A stretch of 64,000 nucleotides of DNA from Anseranas semipalmata (Eukaryota > Chordata > Aves > Anseriformes > Anseranatidae): the NCBI GenBank assembly GCA_013399115.1, contig VXAA01001494.1, forward strand, positions 278,852-342,851, read 5' to 3'. Below, in pieces: positions 42,957 through 53,605 of this stretch. Position 1 is the stretch's first letter. The number at the start of each line of letters is the position of its first letter. Position numbers and translations under genes: made by a program. The notes under the pieces were generated by a model. That model was not told where the DNA came from, did no database searches, and worked only from the letters and a program-made list of their open reading frames with translations.

Positions 42957-43792
42957 GTGACCATATTTTGTTGATTTTTACACAATTAATTAGGCAAGTT
43001 AATGTTTTGTGTCTTAAACCTACTCGTCTTTCGTTATGGTCTCAGACATCCAAAAGCTGCCGTTGATTTCAGGTGATGTCTTATCACAAACACAGGAGGT
43101 GCTGCATCTGAACACACTGCTGCTTGCTTTTAAAGTCAGACTTGCAGCCTTGGTAGTTCAGATGTCTGTAAAGTGCCTCAACTTGCCTGAAATCCAACCG
43201 TACCATTACACACTGAGAAGGATTTTCACCATTTCTCTCAAGCAGCACAGTTCTTTATAAAAATCAGGCCTCTTAGAAGATGTTTAGAGCACTGAACATT
43301 AATATTGCTTCATATGGCTCAAAACATCTGCATGGCAACTTTGCAACTGGTAACAGCTTGCTTTGGGTCTAAAGAGACTTTGACGCAGAATATCTCCAGG
43401 CTGCAGCCAAAAAGATCATCGCTCTTTTATTATACGTTCTATAACTACTGTTTTTCACCTTTTAAAATGTGACCTGTGTACTGCAGTTTGAAACATACAA
43501 CAGTCATATTCGGTCCTGACCTGAGAGCTGTGTGAAAGGTAAATAATCAAGGATAAGGTAAATAAACGTAAGTAATCTGTGTTTTTGTTTTTAAGAGAAT
43601 ACATTCCAATAAAGAAACCCAGCACTTAATCTTTAGCCATTTTCAGAATGTTACACCATCTGCATAGGCACAAACATGCCATCACCAAGAGTTTTTTAAT
43701 TTCAGACTGATCCCTTTTATATTCAGAAGAACACAAAGCATCTGGGAAAATAATATAATGCTTTATTTCATAATATCATGAAAAAATAGAAC

Positions 43793-43832
43793 AAACTAAA
43801 TTATAGCTAGATAAACCAAATCATAGCCAGAT
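43793..43832. repeat. 20-base imperfect tandem duplication
   Basis: AAACTAAATTATAGCTAGAT is followed directly by AAACCAAATCATAGCCAGAT, with four mismatches, all T/C transitions. An old duplication. Confidence 0.8.
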
Positions 43833-44810
43833 TCAGGAACTATAAGAAAAAATAAACAAACTGAAATGCGTACACATTTACAATTAGCCTTGAAGTTAAA
43901 GAAACAGCATTGGTAGTAGAAAGCTGACATAATGAGCCACGTCTGCTTTATGCACTAAAAATCTCCGCATTTCCCAGTAAATTGTACAGACCCAGTCCAC
44001 CAGAGCAGGGCGAGGCCTCAAAATCTTAGCTGATGAGCTGACAACAGTAAGTCACGTAAGTTTACTTTAGCAAGACCTGACTCTTCCTGGTTGTTTTGCT
44101 CTGTAGCGTCAGCTACTGAAGCTTTGTCTATTCTGACACAGTTCATCAAATTCAAAATCCAGAAAATAAAATCTTTCTTTAAAGCCTTTGCTAGAGCTTA
44201 ATGGAATAAAGAGCTCTTAAAAAAACAACCCAAGGAAAACCTAGACCCACTTCTCTTATAATTTCATCCTATCTACGCTACACTTACCACAAAGTTTGAG
44301 ACATACCCATTTCCTATGGAGTAATCTTGTGGTTTCCAACTTGAACATAAATTTAATAAATGCTTTATGAATGCAGCATAACCAGTAACGTTCTACCTTG
44401 CTTTGCCAAAGGCAAAAAAGAACCAGAAAAGTTATTCTGTTCCTTCAGTGGACACAGAGAGATAAACCCACTCAAAAAGCAGGATAACCCTATTTAAATT
44501 TAGGCAACTCATGAACTTTCACCCTGGGTGCTGTTTTGAGAAACACTTAAGTAACTCAGAGAAATACTCAGCAAGGACCTTTAGGAAAAGGTGACTTGAG
44601 ATGACCTGGACAGATTTTAATCCTAAAAACTGAAACATGTTTCAACCCCCCCATTTTTATAGACTGCATACCTTCACTGTTTAAATCCTAAAATGCATGC
44701 TATATTAATGGCAAACTATTCAACTTTTCATTCAAATTTCAAGTCTGTTTTTAAATCCCATATCACATCTCCTAAGAGCTTACTCACAGGAATAAGTTTC
44801 TTCCCTCTAC

Positions 44811-44840
44811 CACACACACAGACACACACACACACAGACA
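44811..44840. repeat. (CA)n microsatellite with CAGA interruptions
   Basis: CACACACACAGACACACACA continues with CACACAGACA. A simple repeat. Confidence 0.9.
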
Positions 44841-46388
44841 CCCCTCTAATCAACTCGTCTTCCCTCCCTCCCCTCAAATCAATCTGCCTGTTAATTCTAA
44901 TCTTTCTAGTTCTTTCTCTCTTCTGTACATCTTTTGACCCTTCCACAGCATGTACCATGTCCGCTCATGTTGCCTTCAACATCACTGCCCATCCCTTTAT
45001 TTGGTTCATTATTCCCCTGATATAATACTAGTTTATTTCATTCAAGGGGTGATTCTCCATTATCTAGTAGGAGATTAGAAAAGGAAAGAAGAAATTCAAA
45101 ATGACCTTTTTCCAAGCCATGCAATTGTTCTAGGAGCAGTTAACTTTATTTCGGGAAGAAATAAAGAACAAATTCCAGAATCATAATTTTTATCGAAAGC
45201 AGTTACTACATCTATTCCCCAGCCATTGAAGGCTGCTGATTTGTCCCAATAACTCCACTGTCCTGAGCTTCCCCCCTTCACAAAGCCCTTCCCATCAAAG
45301 GCATCTTCTACTGACTCACAGCAAATTAGAACATTAACTCAAACAAAAGCTATGCAAGTAGATTGCAGAACTAGCAAAGCTAAGGCCAGCTTGTAGAACA
45401 GCTTTTCAGTTGATTCAAGTACAACGATATTCTCAAATGTCTATATGCAAGTTAATGCCTGATAAAAATAATTTGTGCTGGATGATTGAGAGCATTTTCC
45501 TTAGAGCCAGCCTACATTAGGGTACACAGGCACTGCCATCACAGTCAAATAGAGGACTCCACTGACCATCTGAATGAGCACAGACTGCACTCAGATCAAG
45601 TCTTCTCTGCAGAGCAGCCTACAGACACGGTAAGGCTCACTTAAGTGTTAGTGGAATTGTCTAATACCAGGAGAAGTATCAATGTCCATCTTGCTTCACT
45701 TTGGCTAGAAAAACAAAACAAAAACCAAACTAACCTAAGTCAGTTGTCTTCTGCTGTGATTGCACTGCAACTGATGAAGTCTGCAAGCAGTGGTCCCATA
45801 TAGTTATGGTATTGTTTCCACTGTCATTTGAAGATTAATGCACAGTTTTAACAAAGTCTCAGCAGTGTAAACTCCTTTTCATTCACCTGAATGTTGGTTA
45901 TCCGATTTGTACTAAATCAGGTAAATTTTAACATTTACTCTGCACATGAACTTGGGAACCAAGATGCTTTCCCAGGTGTTGAAACCCTCAATAGTAGTCA
46001 TTTGTAAGCAGCTTGCTAAGAGATGTTTCTGGTGAAAAATCCCCAACTATCTGAACAAGCAAAATATTGCTATTGAAAGTAGAGGAAAATCCCAGTTTCA
46101 CATGCATACTCTGACTTTTTCAAGATGTACCATATCAAGCAACAGAGTAAGTGATATCGATTGAAAGACAGAAAAATTAGCAAGGAAATGAACAAGCAAC
46201 AGCAGCAATTCATAAAGGAATTCTCAATATCATTATAAAACCCTAATTATCCTAAACTTTGGAGACAATATTTTGACACAGAAAGCCTGTAATTTGTGAG
46301 AAAAATACCATTAACCTCTTTCGTAGTCATAATAATGCTAGGCCAAACTAGGAATGTATATAAGCATATATAAGTATAGGGAAGAGAG

Positions 46389-46428
46389 TTTTTTTGTTTT
46401 TTGTTTGTTTGTTTGTTTGTTTGTTTTT
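46389..46428. repeat. (TTTG)n microsatellite
   Basis: A T-rich start is followed by six TTTG/GTTT units. A simple repeat. Confidence 0.9.
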
Positions 46429-47502
46429 AAACAAAACAGAATTACAGGTATCACAGCAGTTTGTGGATAAATTATTAGGTTTATTACTACTAAAGTAGTT
46501 TGAGTACAAGTATTCCAGCTGTTACATCTGATCACCAGCACTGCCAATTTTCTCTGCCACAGTCCTTTTTATGCATTGGGGAACTTGTTGCAATTAAAGG
46601 ATTTTCTAACTTCTGTATAATTCAGTGATATACCATACTTTCTTAAAAATTTGACTGCATGAACCTTATGCGTATTCTGCTGTCCCACAGAACCTACTGG
46701 AACCTCCAAACCCATTCCCAGATAGAATCCCAGGTTAGCACCTTTCCGGTCGTGCCTGCCACATTAAGCGTGCTGCTGCCAATGTGTCTGACAGCAAACT
46801 GCTACAGTAAACCTCACAACGTATTTGCCAGCAGTTTTTTTAATGGTATGCTTTATGCCACAGTAATGCCTCACTACCTTCAGAAACATACTTAAAATTG
46901 CAGGCTATGCTATCTAAAATGATATGTTATGATTTTTTCCTCAGACTGTTCAATTTCTAAAACAAAATATCTAAAGCCAAAAAACACGAGATTGTGACCA
47001 GTGGAAAAACAGTAACCCTCCAATATTACAAAAGTTCTCATCAGCAGGACAAACCCACTTAATTACAGAACGGTGTCATCATTACATTTACTCAGTTTCT
47101 TTCACTCCATAGTATCTCAAAACACATTACTTATTTAAAAAGGAACAGAAAATTTTCATTTCCTACCAGAAGGTGCCACAAGACTAAGGTTGGTGCAGCG
47201 CGTGTACTAGTACAGCAGCACACATGGGGAATGAAAGGGGAGATGAAGCAAATTAAAACTGACTGTACAGAAAGTGCTTAAGTAGGTATGATGAATGTAT
47301 TTGCTCAGGGTATTTAATCAAAGCACACTGTGTTTTTTGATAACTTTTTGAAGAGTGACATATAGTCAAATGATTACTCAGAACACAGGTTACAGACAGC
47401 ACGTGAAATACAGCAGTTCACCCCTGCCCACTGAAACAAACTTCCAAGAGAAGACCTCACCTACCTAATCACGAGTGTGGCTTCCTTCAGAAACGTCAGC
47501 TT

Positions 47503-47599
47503 TCCCTAAGGGTTTCCCTTCACAGGGCTAATCAAGCCTGATCTTGCTTAGCTTCTAGTATCTGACAAGATACTGCTCTACAAGGTGGTCTAGCAGGTA
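47503..47599 (-). mobile_element. 5S rRNA-like SINE relic (AmnSINE-type) or 5S pseudogene
   Basis: The plus strand matches the reverse complement of vertebrate 5S rRNA almost from end to end. CTAATCAAGCCTGATCTTGC aligns to CTAACCAGGCCCGACCCTGC; TTAGCTTCTAGTATCTGACA aligns to TTAGCTTCCGAGATCAGACG; then AGAT and AAGGTGGT continue the 5' part. Upstream, CCCTAAGGGTTTCCCTTCAC aligns to the stretch complementary to the box C region (CCCAGGCGGTCTCCCATCCA). The match fades at the 5S 3' end, as expected if the 5S head is fused to another SINE body, which is the structure of AmnSINE1 in amniotes. A plain 5S pseudogene is the alternative. The tRNA-related and Deu parts expected below 47503 are not clearly recognisable. 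The element is on the minus strand and heavily diverged. Confidence 0.65.
47526..47596 (+). other. Splice-flanked segment inside the antisense 5S-like element
   Basis: The antisense strand of the 5S-like element carries a pyrimidine-rich acceptor (ggtttcccttcacag followed by GG) and a perfect consensus donor (CAG followed by GTAAGT), which delimit 71 bases. All three frames contain stop codons, so the product would be a noncoding or poison exon. Whether it is used is unknown. Confidence 0.25.
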
Positions 47600-50534
47600 A
47601 GTTTACAGCCCAGTCCCCAGCAACTATGAGCTACATTCCAGGGTAGAAGATAAGAGAACATCTCTCAAAAGAAAAGTGATTTGGCATGCGGAGCCACAAA
47701 AGCCATTTTGTAGAACTATCCTACTGCCCGTAATACACAACTTATACAAAAAAATAAAAGTGCATGTTCCTCATCATTTTATAGCTCTGCACATTTTGAT
47801 TTTTCTTAAGTGATCACAGAATTTTGAAAACAGCTCATACAGTTGTACAAATGTACTTAGGCACTGAACCAATTCAAGGCCAGAAAAAGCTTCTGCTCTC
47901 CACATTCACCCATCTCCTAATTCCCTGACACAAAAATGGCATCTGCACTGCAGCCCTTCTGCAGCTCGTCAACCTCATAAGGCAAGAGTGATCACTGCCT
48001 GCCAGCCCGCCGCCCCAGTATGCAGAGGAGCACTGTAACGCTACTATACAACTCATTTATAAGGTGATCCCAGGCAGATAGCAAACTAAAAGAGATTCTT
48101 TAATTATTTCTATCCACTAGTGAGTTAAGAGGGAGTAATCAAAAATTATCCTACTAAAACATGATCCTTTATCAACCTTCATTCCCTAAAAAAAAAACCC
48201 TCAGCTTTCATTGATTAAACAATTATTTTTTCATCTCCTCCACTGCTCCTTCAAGGAGAAAACATATACCTGTCTCTCAGCTTCCAGCAAACAAGTTATT
48301 CCAATCCATGTTTGACTCAGAAGCCTCAGCTTTAAGAACAGAAATCTAAGCCTGAAGTACTATTGAACACTGATCAATCCACAGGAAAGGAAAAGCAGAC
48401 ATTTCAAATAAGTCCACACTCTCAAATGGACGTAGAACAGAGAAGAAGAACTGCAGAATAATTCTACAAACTCCGACCCTCAGACCCTATTTTTCTTTAA
48501 TAAAAACCTTTCAATGAACATAGGGAAAACAGCAGTCTCTTAGCTTTCAGTAAGTATCATTGGCCCATTCAGAAGCTGAAGATTACCTATTTATGCTCGA
48601 GTCCCTGACGATACCATTGACTACCAAGAGCTTCACAGATTTCAGAGCACACACAGCTGAAGTGCTCTGCAGAAGGGTCACAGAAATAGCAGCCAACTGG
48701 AGAGCAACAAGGAATATCTCAAAAGACATGATTACCAGTCAAGTACTGTTAACCATGAGTGCACATTGTCTGTCATTCACTATATTTCTGCTCAACAAGT
48801 TTGCTTACACACAATCCTTGCTTGGAGCAGTTCAGCAACAGTTATTCTAGCCAACTTTCAATTGATTCTATACACAGCTGATGCGGTCTCTCCCAACACA
48901 CCAAGAAGTTGTGAAGGATATTCCTTTTTGACTTTTAGTACAACATGAGGAGGGAGGAAAGAGTAAAAAGTACTAAAGAAACTGAAAATGCTTTTTTTTT
49001 TTTTTCTTCAACAGGAGGAAAGACAGGCCATATTTCAGCATACTTCTTTTTCTGGCTATCATAAATTGCACATAGATTGAATACTTAATCTAGTCAAGAT
49101 CACTCTAATGAACAATTAGAGGGTCATGTAAATCACTACCTCTGGCATTGCAAAACATTTGATGGTTTTTGACCTACTGCCAAACTGAATGTTAGGAGAC
49201 CAACAGAAAATTTTCAGAAACTTCTTTACTTTTGGCACTAACATGCAAAAATCAAGCAAAGCCAAAGACGTTAACAGTTAAAACATACACTGAAACTTAA
49301 AAACTTCTCCAAGTAAGTAGATTCCAAGTAAACAGAACTTTTTTTTTTTTTTTTGGGGGGGGGGGGGGGGGTGGATGGAGGTGTATCCACACACAAGTGC
49401 AAACCTAATTCTTAACATTCTGCAAAGCTGTCCTCTCTTCATGCCCACTACTTTGGTCTTTATACATACTACATTAAACAGTCCAGTGCAGTTCTCTGTT
49501 TGCTAGAAATACAGCAGCAAGCTTCTTTCTGTAATGCCTAGCACAATAGGATCCCAACTTCAGATTTCTAAAGATAATATGAAATTACAAACAAGCATAA
49601 AAACAAACAAACAAAAACAATAGCCTATCACAGAGTAACCTGTACTAGTGTCACATGAGATGCACATACCACACACACACATACCGCTGGGACAGCAAAA
49701 GGTACAGACTTCATTTGCAGTCTGGCCATGTATTTTACTGCTTTTATCTTTATAGGGTGGACAGGTTTCCTCTCCAATTTGAAATAATTTTGTATTCATG
49801 AGTTATACCTAGAGTACCTTGTACCAAAGCATGACAGAGGGAAAGATGTCCTCTTTAACCACCACTAAATGAGTTTGCACAAGTTGATTCATCAATTACG
49901 TTTTTAGTACTTCCATAGTTTGACCAGAACCAACTCATGGCAAAGAATCACTTAGCACAAGGAGCACAGCCTCACCACAAAAGATGTTATCATAACATAA
50001 ATGAAAGACACACAAACATCTCATTAGGAAGATCTGCTTCATATATTATTGCCACACAACAATGAAAAAGTTTTAAAAAATAAACAGCACTCTACAAAGC
50101 CACTTTTCTGGCAACTGAATTTTTTGCACATTGTTTTAGAGCAGTTTCAGATCTTTCCAATCCCATGTATTTTAAGCATCTGCCTGAAGGAACAGAGCAT
50201 ATAATTTTCATTTAAGAAACCAATCCTCACTTTTGATGCAAGATTCTAATTGAAAGAAATGAACTACAATTAGAAACAAAAAACCTACAGACTGAAGAAA
50301 TGATAACATCACAGTATGTTCTGGCCATTAGGGAACTTACATACAACTTTTGAAATTGTTATGAATCTGTATTTTCCTGAATATATGGGAAATTGCAATT
50401 TGCTGACAAAGCCACTGACATATACCTCATAGACCAGGACTGCTACCTTCCAAGGTCGTACTGTGACAAAATAAAAGGAAAGAAAAGAAAGGTGGATAGA
50501 GCTGGATAAAGTCTAGAGCTGCCGCCTTCCCCCC
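47600..50534. other. AT-rich stretch without a recognisable gene
   Basis: Short open frames only. It contains a T14 run with an acceptor-like end (48992-49013), the T16G17 tract and CA-rich sequence near 49665. No RNA gene or known repeat is recognised. Confidence 0.55.
49339..49371. repeat. T16 followed directly by G17
   Basis: Sixteen T are followed by seventeen G without interruption. The G17 run can form G-quadruplex or related structures, and its length may be unreliable in the assembly. Confidence 0.9.
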
Positions 50535-50564
50535 NNNNNNNNNNNNNNNNNNNNNNNNNNNNNN
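50535..50564. other. Assembly gap (30 N) after a C run
   Basis: Thirty Ns follow GCCGCCTTCCCCCC. The gap probably covers a C/G-rich homopolymer or simple repeat that could not be read. The missing length is unknown. Confidence 0.95.
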
Positions 50565-50769
50565 AAGAAGCTGAAGGAAAACCAAACCAGAATTCCAGTT
50601 TGCTCAGAAGTCATTCTGAGCCAAAAGAACATTTAAGAGATGGAATCAAATAGGTCTGAGCTGGCTATATAATTTTGTCTAGAAAACACACCTCCAACAT
50701 CACTAAGAAGGGAACAATCATGTTTTACAGGACTGTACAAAGTTTGTCTGCTTGTTTCTATTAACACTT

Positions 50770-51118
50770 ACCTCTGAAGAGCTAAACTACTGACCCAGAG
50801 CACCAACAACAGCTGCAGTTTTGGAAAGGCTATGTTTGAACTGTAGGAGAACAGGAAGGGTTGGCAGTGGTCCCAGAGGTCAGTTGCTATACCAAGGGAG
50901 GTGCTGCAGAAGGTTGGCCATCCCAATGAGATTGTAAGGCTCCCAACCCTGCTCAGCTTCCACCAGCTGGACACAGGCCGGGATGTGGCAGAGACTATGG
51001 GCACACTGAGGAGCTTCCAGAGCTCCTCCAGCTCTGCCAGAGAGCACAGCATCTGCAGGCTTTCACTGCACCCCCGAACAGCGCTCAATGGATAAATATC
51101 TGAAAGTACATGAATCAC
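50770..51118 (-). other. GC-rich open frame ending at a strong donor; exon or unidentified repeat
   Basis: On the minus strand about 116 codons are open and the frame runs into CAGAG followed by GTAAGTG, a near-consensus splice donor. The interval is clearly more GC-rich than its flanks. The would-be peptide is rich in L, S and W (for example ELEELWKLLSVP, SSWWKLSR) and has no family signature that I recognise. No clear acceptor marks the 5' side. A diverged retroelement fragment is an equally good explanation for the GC island. Confidence 0.3.
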
Positions 51119-52103
51119 CTGAAACTGAAATGTGAGCTACATGAATATGAAAAGAATACTAATAGTTACTCAGAAATGACAAATTCATCAATCAGAAATG
51201 GAAAAAAAAACAACACAGGAGTGCAGAAAAGTCATTAGGCAAAAGTGAAATATTCTGAAAATACTGGTTAATTGAAAGGTGAATGCAAATTAATACCTAC
51301 ATGTTAAAATCTGCATATGCAAGGTGTTAGCTTGTCAGTTTAATCACACTCCCCCTTCACTTCTCTGCAAAAATAGTCCAGCTGACTGGGTCCATGTAAC
51401 ACTTAGGACTGGTACTCAAGGAAGAAGTTTGCTATCAGTTTTAACAAGATCACATTCTTAGCCGTCAAGTCCTGACAACTAAGTCGTACGCTTCTGATGG
51501 GCAAGTATCACATACCTCATGGGCATTCTTTGTTGTAATGAAATCATGTTACCACTGTTTTGTGCATGTCAGTTCAAGGACCACCATAACATTTTTATCA
51601 ACTAGAAGAGTCAACCAAATCCACATTTAAGATCTGTTACTGTGTTTGTGTATGGAGGCAACCCAAAGCAGCACATAGAGTGATCAAACCAGGCCAGGAT
51701 TCCAGCTGGAACCCTCTTTGCTAGTTTGTATCTATGCCTTGTTTTGACTAGTAACCTGCTTACACATTTATAGTAGAAAGTATGGGGGTTTTTTTGTTGT
51801 TGTTTGGGGGGGGATGTCAAAACTTAACAATATCATATTTATATATTACCGTGGTTCTTTCTTAAATTTCCTGCTTTATATTTTTAGACTGAATTAGAGC
51901 AGTATCAGGATTTTATCAGAATGTGTTATTAATAACTTTTCATACTGCTTCCAGTCAGTGATAAAAGCCTGAACTTTGGCCACTTTGAGGAACAAGTGAA
52001 TGAAATTTGTGGAGGAAATGCCACCTCTGGAGACTGTGTGTGACAAAATACCCAGCAATTTCTTTTCAAGCAAGCTGGTGGCTTTTTTTTCCCTGAAGAA
52101 ATT
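51119..52103. other. AT-rich stretch without a recognisable gene
   Basis: No supported exon, repeat or RNA gene. It lies downstream of the minus-strand gene whose 3' end is at about 52100, and so is likely intergenic on that strand. Confidence 0.5.
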
Positions 52104-52146
52104 TTTATTTCTGGAACCCTAGAATGAACTCAAAACAGCATTTATT
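52104..52146 (-). terminator. Two AATAAA poly(A) signals
   Basis: The plus strand has TTTATT at 52141-52146 and again at 52104-52109; on the minus strand both are canonical AATAAA. They lie about 270 and 310 bases after the stop codon of the 52418-52641 exon, a plausible 3' UTR length. In AT-rich DNA such hexamers are also common by chance. Confidence 0.4.
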
Positions 52147-52417
52147 TATACTCAAAGTACTAGGCAGATAGAGCACATAGTTTCTGCTCAGTGTCATTCA
52201 CACTTGGTCTTTTGCCTCATTCTCTTTCACCTTCTGGGCCCCCAGGTTAGGTCCTTGTTGCAGAATGGGCTGCCTCTGGATTTGTGCAGGTGTGGTGCCG
52301 AGCAAAGGCCTTCACATTACCTGAGGCTGCTCACCACTGCTGGGACTCAAACCAGCAAACCATCACTGCATTTAATGGTCACGGCTGGGCTGATAGTGCT
52401 AATAGGCTGTACAGCTG

Positions 52418-52641
52418 TCACTCGTTGAGCTGATCCAGGGCAAACTTCTCTCTCCATGCTGCTGTCTCGTATATTTCTATCTCACTCTCATGATACTTAT
52501 CTCCAGGATATGGATCTTGAGCTTCCATGTAATCCAGATATTCCATTTTAGTTTCATATGTATAGACTGTATATGACATCATGTATATGACTACTGCAAG
52601 AAAGCAGAGAACACCAGCAAAAGGCTTCCTAACAGCGTAGG
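52418..52641 (-). CDS. 3'-terminal coding exon of a single-pass membrane protein (family unrecognised)
   Basis: A splice acceptor (tctggttttgcttggcttacag) opens an exon whose first base G completes a codon begun in the previous exon. About 74 codons follow without a stop, ending in LDQLNE and TGA, while the other two frames close within a few to about 18 codons. The peptide has a short basic lead (PYAVRKPF), one hydrophobic segment (AGVLCFLAVVIYMMSY) and an acidic, tyrosine-rich tail of about 50 residues (for example YETKMEYLDYMEAQDPYPGD). The basic flank before the hydrophobic stretch suggests a transmembrane helix near the C-terminus; which side of the membrane the tail lies on is inference. 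Upstream exons would lie at higher coordinates, and two candidates fit the phase. I do not recognise the family, so no symbol is given. Confidence 0.6.
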
Positions 52642-53262
52642 GCCTGTAAGCCAAGCAAAACCAGATTTTTTTTTTTAATTTTGTCACAATTTTGTAGATT
52701 TAATTCCATTTCCACTCCTATAATTTACAGTGAGAAATACAGAGCTCTGCTTTTCCCACTGACCTAGGGCTGAGACCTTGGATGTAAAACACTGGCTTTT
52801 TCCCCCAGCCACGCTGTTTTCCCCATTTTCACTTTTAGAATATATTAATTCAGAGTGAAATACCACACATGAATACTCAGCCTTATGTGAAGGCATAAAA
52901 TTACTTTCTATCCTATCATTATGAAAAATATTTTCCTCCTATTAGATGTAACTACTTTTGGATGTGCTTTTGTCCATTGGAAATGTCACCAAAAGTATTT
53001 CTAGTAAGATTCAGTTAAATAAGTTACCCGAAAGTCTGAAATCAAAACAAAGAATCAGCCTATTGCAGATAGCTGGCTTATTATTTATTTTGGTGACATC
53101 AGTAACTGTAACAACTAAAAAATTTTAAACACACAGGTGGCATTCCTTAACTTACAAATTACTTACTTCAAAAAAAAAGAAAAAAATGCAACTACTACAG
53201 CATAAAGAAAAAGCTGACTATGCAATCAAAAGCCCAAAGGACCCAATTTCTTCATAAAGTAC

Positions 53263-53373
53263 CTGATGGACATTGTGACAGTCTGATTACCTTCTACCAC
53301 CAATTTTTGGAACATGTGAAAAATACTGTATGCTTCTTGCTGGTATGTGGTCCAAGATGACTCATAAATCTTC
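53263..53373 (-). CDS. Candidate penultimate exon of the minus-strand membrane protein gene
   Basis: A donor (CATCAG followed by GTACTT) closes a 111-base segment that leaves two bases AG. These join the first G of the 52418-52641 exon to give an arginine codon, so the phases match. The reading frame is open from just after a TAA upstream, and it reads KIYESSWTTYQQEAYSIFHM, then FQKLVVEGNQTVTMSI, and continues into RPYAVRKPF. The intron to the last exon would be 621 bases. Weak point: the acceptor (gataaag followed by G) has a purine-rich stretch just before it, with the pyrimidine tract (atccttttctgct) further upstream. The exact start is therefore uncertain; 53369 is an alternative. Confidence 0.35.
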
Positions 53374-53557
53374 CTTTATCTCCTTCGTGGTGTTAGCAGA
53401 AAAGGATGAGTTGCTTTTTTCCATCTCATTCACATGTCTTTCTGTCTGTTACCCGTGCCCTTGAGCAAAGATTACTGATGCCCTGCCTTTGATATATGAC
53501 ACATCACATACAGCAGCTTTTCATCAAGTGAATTAACCTGAAAAAATGCAAACCTAC

Positions 53558-53605
53558 CTGCCAGTTGCTTCCCAACTTTCCACTATTCCTTTGTGTACCT
53601 CTTTC
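53558..53605 (-). CDS. Candidate small upstream exon of the same gene
   Basis: A strong donor (GGCAG followed by GTAGGT) ends a 48-base segment preceded by a T/G-rich acceptor (cttgtgtgtggcatgttag). In the phase needed by the next candidate exon it reads KEVHKGIVESWEATG and leaves AG to form the next codon, so both junctions of the three-exon chain are in phase 2. The intron to the next exon would be only 184 bases. A segment this short is open by chance quite often, so support rests on the splice sites and phase. Confidence 0.25.

Larger units (their letters stand above)
32640..47502. other. Long AT-rich stretch without a recognisable gene
   Basis: No supported exon was found. The stretch holds simple repeats at 32977, 37726, 40575, 43793, 44811 and 46389, a T14 run at 41631-41644 and many short chance open frames. 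The sequence is compatible with a gene desert or a large intron. Confidence 0.6.

Noticed and set aside
48879..48914. Peptide TPRSCEG is encoded both here and in the 56106-56261 candidate exon (17 bases with two transitions).
   Set aside because: The similarity does not extend beyond this word on either side, so coincidence is likely.
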